Positions 63,677 through 64,000 of a stretch of 64,000 nt of DNA are shown piece by piece (position 1 is the stretch's first letter; each line of letters opens with the position of its first letter). Where the stretch lies: contig SGPM01000073.1 of the NCBI GenBank assembly GCA_004802725.1, positions 29,563 to 93,562 of the forward strand, given 5' to 3'. The position numbers and the translations under genes are program-made. Below the pieces are notes generated by a model that did no database searches, had not been told where the DNA came from, and saw nothing but the letters and a program-made list of their open reading frames with translations. The stretch is from Antrodiella citrinella (taxonomy: Eukaryota; Basidiomycota; Agaricomycetes; Polyporales; Steccherinaceae).

Positions 63677-64000
63677 AGCGGATTTGAATAACTTCTCTGG
63701 TATGTGACCCTTCAATCCTCTACCCTACGTCGTTTTCACGCCGTGCACATCTACAGGTGATGATGAGCCTGAGCCTCTGTCAGAATGACGGACGTTCAGC
63801 ATGTTAGAATATCTAGATTAGATAAGCCGCCTTAATAGAATCTACTGTTTCCACAGATAGAATACTGGCGGGAGCGGGGCTAGATCAGACGTATCAATAC
63901 GGTCTCAGCCTCTGGTAAGAATGCTATAAATAGATACCTAGATCAGACGTATCAATACGCTGATGACTAAGGTCAGTTACATGTACACTAGAGGTAGAGA
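63677..64000. other. Intergenic region at window end
   Basis: No gene is seen. A 22-nt direct repeat occurs at 63880-63901 and 63938-63959 (see repeat entry). Confidence 0.4.
63880..63959. repeat. Pair of 22-nt direct repeats
   Basis: The same 22-nt word, beginning CTAGATCAGACG and ending ATCAATACG, occurs at 63880-63901 and 63938-63959, 58 bp apart. The intervening 36 bp are unrelated in appearance. Confidence 0.75.

Overview
The window is nuclear DNA of a filamentous basidiomycete, most likely a mushroom-forming Agaricomycete. The signs are dense GT-AG introns of about 50-70 nt, class I hydrophobins, PriA-like cysteine-rich secreted proteins, an RPL40-ubiquitin fusion, a fungal-type intron-rich histone H3 gene, and household genes (beta-COP, complex I 49 kDa, MED11, TBCA, ATG27, NIF3). 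Single N bases at 9145, 21781 and 23189, plus several one-base frame breaks in otherwise intact genes, show draft-quality sequence. Exon limits below were read by eye from splice signals, phase and family conservation.

Layout. 0-4 kb: two tandem PriA-like secreted protein genes. 4.3-5.8 kb: convergent MED11 (+) and TBCA (-). 6-21.6 kb: a gene-poor stretch with two paralogous bHLH regulators on the minus strand (8998-10073 and 20162-21297), a small membrane protein gene (13558-14982), an unresolved coding-like stretch (about 15.4-17.5 kb) and long strand-asymmetric purine/pyrimidine tracts. 21.6-26.6 kb: ATG27-like (-) and the complex I 49 kDa gene (+) diverge from a 225 bp promoter; the latter converges on NIF3 (-). 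27.1-34.2 kb: an unrecognised helical protein, a glutaredoxin with a frame break, two tandem hydrophobins and an RRM-less CstF-64-type protein. 34.5-43.1 kb: beta-COP (+), a histone-fold protein of the Dpb3/POLE4 type (-) and a large protein ending in an HhH-like region (-). 43.7-49 kb: tandem type B carboxylesterases. 49.1-56.8 kb: F-box protein (-), GPI-type polysaccharide deacetylase (-), GH28 pectinase (+). 57.1-64 kb: ubiquitin-L40 (+), histone H3 (-), homeodomain regulator (+), Methyltransf_16 protein (-), probable GON7 (+).

The window mixes core genes with cell-surface and secreted genes (hydrophobins, PriA-like, esterases, deacetylase, pectinase) and regulators (bHLH pair, homeodomain). 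Four gene families occur as local duplicates. The most striking structural features are extremely small exons: a 2-nt exon and a 10-nt exon in the complex I gene, a 5-nt exon in the GH28 gene and a 5-nt first coding exon in the membrane protein gene.
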